Shown here: piece after piece, positions 58,758 to 64,000 of the stretch
Numbering within the stretch: the first letter of the stretch is position 1
Layout of the letters: each line of letters starts with the position of its first letter
Assembly (NCBI RefSeq): GCF_021155775.2
Contig: NC_060236.1
Coordinates: forward strand, 27,356,238-27,420,237
DNA length: 64,000 nucleotides
Direction: 5' to 3'
Origin: Neodiprion pinetum
Taxonomy: Eukaryota; Arthropoda; Insecta; Hymenoptera; Diprionidae
Notes under the pieces: generated by a model
The model's input: the letters and a program-made list of their open reading frames with translations, nothing else
Database searches by the model: none
What the model was told of the DNA's origin: nothing
Made by a program: the position numbers and the translations under genes

Positions 58758-59313
58758 CTGTCATTTCTGTGTTGTATTCCGGAACAGAAAAACTACTTCA
58801 CATTTTATCGACGCATGTAACAGCGCGATCGATTCAAAAGTATATAAGCCGATAACAAACTTGTTGACGATTTATAGCAATAATTGCTTACACAGAGATA
58901 TGTGTCATTATTCGATATAATAACGCAGCCTTACAATGGTCTTTAAAAAGAATAGGATTACCAAACAGATCCATCAATATTTCAAATAGAACGTAAGTAC
59001 GCATGTATGTCAGTATCGAAGTATATGGGATAATTTAATTGTAAATTTTTTTGGTGGTAACCGAACTGTAATTTTTTTTTTCAAAAATTTCGCCCCACTT
59101 TTAGCCAGAATAAAATCTTTCTCAGGGATAAGGCTGGAACGTGAACGTTTTTGATACGGGACGATGAGCATCCCGGTATGACTGTAAGGATTAACTGGTC
59201 GTATCTCGCGAACACGATTTTTGAGTCCACGTTCTCTTTAGGTTAATTTAATCAGCTCGAACGCCTCCATGATCCATATCAGTTAGTTCACTTAGTTCTG
59301 GGACACCCTGTAC
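57129..59313. mobile_element. 2.2-kb element with long terminal inverted repeats
   Basis: The left end TACAGGGTGTCCCGGAACTA then AGTGACC is matched at the right end by TACAGGGTGTCCCAGAACTA then AGTGAAC in reverse complement. Similarity continues about 120 bp inwards, including TTCGCGAGATACGAC then TGGTT/CAGTT and AAAAATCGTGTT. TA flanks both CAGGG ends, consistent with a TA target-site duplication. The interior has only short open frames (longest about 121 codons at 57244-57609) and no recognisable transposase. It is probably a non-autonomous or decayed DNA transposon. Family uncertain. Confidence 0.8.
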
Positions 59314-60235
59314 ACATGTATCTCTCCGAGGTACAAAAATAGTCGCCATATCCTATCCTATCCTATCCTAGACTGTCCTATCCCATCTCACTGCGCGCGG
59401 AGAAATGGGAAACGAACTTCGATGGGGGGGGAAAAAAAAATGACAAGAAAATAAAAAACACGTGCAGCTCAGAGCAGATGCGAAAGGTGGAAAGTGAATT
59501 GATTTTTTCCTCAGAATTCCCTCTGCATTAACTACCATACATGCATCTGTGCATATGAAGCCAGAATTCACCCCGATTGCTTATTAAGAAGTCACGGGCG
59601 AATGCTGTAGAAATTCTTTTCGTTTTTTTTTCTTTCTTTGTTTCTTTTTTTTTGTTTTTTTTTCATCCCGCAATCCGTTGAAAATATTGACTCGGGAAGA
59701 GAAGATTGCGAGAAAATTATCGGTTCAATGTTTTCTGAACGAATTATCGTTGTTGGCATTCGTTATTGGAATAAAATTGATATTTTGAAAGTTTACGAAC
59801 TGTATAAAGTTTAATAGAACTTTGCAATTGAGCGCCAATAACTTTTAAGCCATATTTTCAGGCTTTGATACGGTAATTATAATTTTATCGTTCCGTTGCG
59901 TTAACATTACTAACCTTAGCCTCGCGAAAATAAAATTTTGAAACATTTTTACCGAGTCTAGTTAATGGGTTGAAACGAATATCAAGATTCTTTTGAGGCA
60001 AATTTTTAAACAGTTTTCGTAAACAAATTCCATGATTGTTTTTTTTTTCGGTTTCTCAATTGAACAAATAGCGTTTTACCAATAAAAACGAATTATTCTT
60101 GAAGACAATATTCAAAATTCTTTATTCGCTCGAAGAAATACTCGATTCGCTATATTTGGATGCAGTTTTGGATTTCTTGGAATTAAGAAAATCAGTTGCC
60201 TCGTCGAATCTCTTCTATCTGTGTATTATAAATTT

Positions 60236-60238
<3 letters not shown>

Positions 60239-60268
<30 letters not shown>
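60239..60268. repeat. (CT)n microsatellite
   Basis: About 14 TC units. Confidence 0.9.
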
Positions 60269-60270
<2 letters not shown>

Positions 60271-60751
60271 TGAAATATTTTTATCTTCAATTTACGTTTA
60301 TTCTTATTTTCGTTTCTATCTTTACTTGTAATTCTTTCATCATGATGTTGCGTTATTATTTACTCGTCGGAATATTTTTCGATTACTTGTCGCATGTGTT
60401 GTTATCATAATATGTAAAATTTTCGTATTCTTACGTACAATTCCGTAGCTTTATTAAGACGACGACGAGACATCCGGTCGTTACTCAATTTGCACGTAAT
60501 TCGCGATACGGTGAATTGTGAAATATCGTAGCCCGATGAGGCAACGTCCGATATTCGCATTATAACTGCTGTCAAAGTGTCAGGATTGCTAAAAAATGTA
60601 ACTGCGCGTTACATATCGCACAAAAATATATATATCGACGCAGCATGACGACAGATTGTACGGACGTTGCGTGTTTCCGAAAGATATTATATCTTACGTG
60701 TAAATAGGCAGTGGCCACTAAGCTAAAAACAATAATAATAATAATAATGCA

Positions 60752-61147
60752 TCGATTAATCGGGTGGAAAAAAATAATCGAACACAACGCGCGATTGAAT
60801 CGGTAAGAAATTAATCGATTATTTCGTACCATTTTGAAACGATGCATAAGAAACCAAAATTTCGTAAATTTCGGTACGTAGTTTTAACAACGGAAAAGTT
60901 CTTTGATAATTAATAGTTTGATTAAAACTGTTTTTCAATTTCAGGTAAAAAAATAATCATTTATCTTTCACTTATCACTTATATTAAATAGGTACTTAGT
61001 AAGTAAGAGAATGATAATGATTTATACTTTGATCATATTAATTGATATTGTATCGCGTCGTTTACGGGAGTAAAAAACAAAAACCGATCGTGAAGAAAAA
61101 GTAATTGAATCGGTCGATTAATCGAGTTTGAAAAATAATCGATTTAA
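60752..61147. repeat. two direct copies of a CGATTAATCG unit
   Basis: CGATTAATCGGGTGGAAAAA then AATAATCGA at 60752-60780, and CGATTAATCGAGTTTGAAAA then ATAATCGAT near 61116-61144, share about 24 of 28 bases. Other ATCGATT/AATCGAT words lie between. Likely remnants of the same repeat. Confidence 0.45.
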
Positions 61148-63077
61148 TCGAAAACTATGTGTTTTTTTTTTTTTTATCAATCTTAGTGTACATCGTGTAC
61201 CTGAAACCAGTTCTGAGGATCAGCTTATATTAAACCAGTTGAGCTGCATCGCGATCGACGTGGTATTAATAAATTGCTAGAAAGAAAATTGATCGAGATG
61301 AGATGTACCTACGAAAGATTTTCACTGAGAACGAAGAAATTCATTACGAAGATGGAAAATTGACTTAAACGATCGAATATTAGCTTTTCCCATAGCTCCG
61401 CTCATCTCTCTCCTCCCTCTCCTCGAGTCTTTCTACTTCCTCCGCGATTATCAATCCACGCGAAATACTTGAGCGGGATATTCAGCTCGCGCCAATTCCG
61501 AACTCATTCCGATTCTACGATTATACCTGTAATCGACTTTCCGACATTTGCGTCGCATAGGATCAGAAATTTTACATGTTTATAAAATTTCGCTAACAGT
61601 GCATTACGTTCGTAGTGGAATTAAAATTGAAGTAGGATTTCGAAAACTCGTCACGAATATAACTTCGTTATTTCCCTGGACTTGACGTTCCGCAGATATA
61701 ATAATGACCAAGAGATGTAGAAAAAAATTGAATAAACCTGGAATCCTCGTGAAATTTTTGGGTCAATCGAGAAATTTTATCCTCATGTTTAACGAATTTT
61801 CACGACAATTTATACCCGCACTGCAATTTTATATATATATATATATATCTGAATGTCGTTAAACAGCGTAAGGAAGTAAAGAAATACTCATATTTTGCAA
61901 ATGAAATTCTTTCGAAATCATTCCAAAATTGTGGAATAGCGATTCTTTTTCAAAGTTCATATTTTTCGCGCGTGTCTCTTCTTTCCAAACACTCGAACTA
62001 TAAATCAGAGGAAAAAAAAACAAAAAACTGTTCCTCAAATATTTCGACCCTTGTGCAAGATTAGAATGATACGGAAAAAAAAAATTTTCAACCTAAAACT
62101 GTTCGGCAGCCTCTTGGTAAAATAAATAAAAAAAAAAAAATAAATAAGCAAACAAATATCACCAAACGAAAGCTTACTCAGAAAAGTATAATTTTCCTTT
62201 TTCCACCAACAAACAAAAAAATATGTGACGTTGAATCGAATATCTACAATACCTATCTGTAAGTCGTAGAGAATTTGCAATGGGCGAATAGGTGTAAAAA
62301 CTTGGAGTAGAATGCAGGAAATGTTCGATGCGATTGGAAAAGTTGGAGGTCCATCTCCTGACGGGAGATTGTCTCGCGGCGAGGAAAGCAGGAAGGGAGT
62401 AAAGATCCCTGGTTGGCAGAAGCTGGAACACTAATAGATATTACCCAGGGATTATGAATTATCCGGTGATTATTCTGAAATTTCATTACCTCCCCCAAGG
62501 GAGAAACGACGCCCTTCACACTTCACCCTTCTGTTTCTGCAGCCTCTTCTTCAGCAACGCCTACGTCTTTACACCTTGTACCCACAATTCTCTATCTCCC
62601 TCTTGGCACAACTAATACCTGCAGAAAGCGCTGACTGTGATCATAAAGCTGGCGACAAATCGAGCAGTGGATGTCTCTAAGATTTCCTGGGAAATTGAAA
62701 CGTTAAACTGTTTATACCGTTGCAGGTTATAAGCGATTTTAATAACTAAATCCTCGTCAGCCTTGCGTTGTATCAGGTACTCGTACTCGTCCGCGGATAT
62801 AGTTTGCGGAGAATTTTTGCTGCTTGTTTTTAGTCGACGTTACCTTATTCTTTGTTCCTTTTTTCTGCTAGGTCGATTCAATATGGCGCCGGGGTAACGA
62901 ATCAGCTGATATATTCGATCAAGTTTTCAGCCAATTACAAAGAATCTCGAAGCACAGAGAATGTCGTGCAATTCGTGAGATCCTCGTTTTTTCACACCAA
63001 GTCTATTCGGACTAAAAAACACGGCGAAAAACAAGTTTTATAATTAAATACGACGCCATTTATGCACAGGAATTTTT

Positions 63078-63092
63078 GCCGCCAGATGGCGT
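63078..63092 (+). promoter_or_regulatory. CTCF-like insulator motif
   Basis: GCCGCCAGATGGCGT fits the CTCF consensus CCASYAGRKGGCRS at all but one or two positions. AGATGGCG is the conserved core in both vertebrates and flies. It stands about 9 kb upstream of the aminotransferase start. Binding is inferred from the motif alone. Confidence 0.35.
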
Positions 63093-64000
63093 CTCCGTTA
63101 CTTTGGATACGAGTGACGAAATTGCTGGTTGTAGACACTCGGGTGGAAAACGGATTTGTGAAAAAAAAAAAGAAAAAAGAAATAAAAAAAATTCTCTCCT
63201 TCTCTTCGCGTTCTCGGCTTCCTCTTCTCACTTTTTTTTTTTTTTTTTTTTTACCGCCGCTCCTCTTTGAACTCGAATACAAATCGTACAATGCCAGAGA
63301 GTTTTTCCAGTACGGTTACAGAGATTCCGAGTCTCTTCGGAAGGCCACACACACAAACACGCACACAAACGCAAAAACTTCGGGCACACGGCTCAGTGAA
63401 TTTCTCACCGCAGCCTAATTGCCCGGCCCCATGCAGAGGCCGGCATTATTCGAGGTGTCAAAATACTTTTTTTCAACCTAACCGTACGGCCCGCGATGCA
63501 TACACGTTTTGTAAGCGCACCCCTAATCCAAAGGACGTTTCTTTCTCCACGTACTTAAATAGTATTATACGCTCTGCGGACAAAGATTATATTCTTCGTC
63601 TCAATCGGAGCTGAAATGACAATACGCGAAGAGCGACTGTAACATACAAATATAATACACCATAGGTATGAACCGACTTGAGTTTTGCGTTCTTATTCCA
63701 AACAGGAGAAAATCGAACGTGAAAGAATGGTTTGATTCTTATTTATTTATTTTTTTTATTCATGCTGCTTATAGAATTGTATGATTCTCAATTTTTTAAA
63801 TTCCTATTTTCTCGGATATTTCGTTTTTCAGTACATGATCGAAATTGTTGGTTCTTGGGTGAGAGATTTTTTTTTATAAGATTCCACCTGACGGATTCAT
63901 CTTTTTTACATACACAGTTTGTCATTAATCTTTGCTAATCGAAAATGTCTTCTCTTGTTCTCGAGGAAAGACAGTATCGAAAGATTGAGATTTTTCGTTA

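Larger units (their letters stand above)
59314..64000. other. right-hand end of window, no gene seen
   Basis: No supportable coding exon. It contains (CT)n at 60239-60268, two diverged direct repeats of a CGATTAATCG word (60752, 61116), poly(A)/poly(T) runs, and a CTCF-like motif at 63078-63092. Open frames here are short and mostly low complexity. Confidence 0.5.

Noticed and set aside
62035..62519. Overlapping minus-strand frames as a gene
   Set aside because: AT-rich Phe/Leu/Ser translations with no domain. Typical non-coding background here.
1..64000. tRNA or rRNA genes
   Set aside because: I looked for GGTTCGAATCC-type B boxes with a matching A box and acceptor stem and found none that were convincing. 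A covariance-model scan would settle this.

Overview
The window is eukaryotic and almost certainly from an insect. It is AT-rich, full of homopolymers, microsatellites and small inverted-repeat elements, and its two recognisable genes are split into many exons with GT-AG junctions. The protein sequences fit an arthropod. I lean towards Hymenoptera, but that is an impression and not something the sequence proves. There is no bacterial, phage, CRISPR or operon content, and I found no tRNA or rRNA gene.

Two protein-coding genes can be assembled exon by exon, both on the minus strand. (1) orthopedia (otp), a paired-like homeobox transcription factor: five coding exons between 27468 (ATG) and 2803 (TAG). 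All junctions keep the reading frame and the product is 301 residues, with homeodomain at about residues 31-90 and a C-terminal OAR motif. Introns of 3.5, 12.4, 0.5 and 7.3 kb separate the exons. The bases below 2803 are probably 3' UTR plus downstream sequence. (2) A kynurenine/alpha-aminoadipate aminotransferase (AADAT/KAT II-like, a fold-type I PLP enzyme): eight coding exons between 53950 (ATG) and 48511 (TAG), encoding 427 residues with every expected catalytic residue.

Layout from left to right: 1-2802, otp 3' UTR and downstream sequence with trinucleotide arrays; 2803-27468, otp, whose introns carry several MITE-like elements, a perfectly pairing RNA hairpin, candidate homeodomain-site clusters and a possible 49-codon small ORF; 27469-48510, a 21 kb gap with no recognisable coding exon, probably otp upstream regulatory DNA plus repeats; 48511-53950, the aminotransferase, with a 556-bp fold-back in one intron; 53951-64000, non-coding as far as I can see, with a 2.2-kb terminal-inverted-repeat element and a CTCF-like motif near the right edge.

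The two genes have no evident functional link. otp is a neural and neurosecretory patterning regulator, and the aminotransferase is a housekeeping enzyme of tryptophan and lysine breakdown. In many animals otp is clustered with rx and hbn (the HRO cluster). Neither partner is visible here; if linked, they lie outside the window. I found no clearly new multi-gene system. The observations most worth following are the otp intron-2 small ORF/cassette exon, the intronic fold-backs, and the MITE whose arms carry NRF-1-like palindromes.
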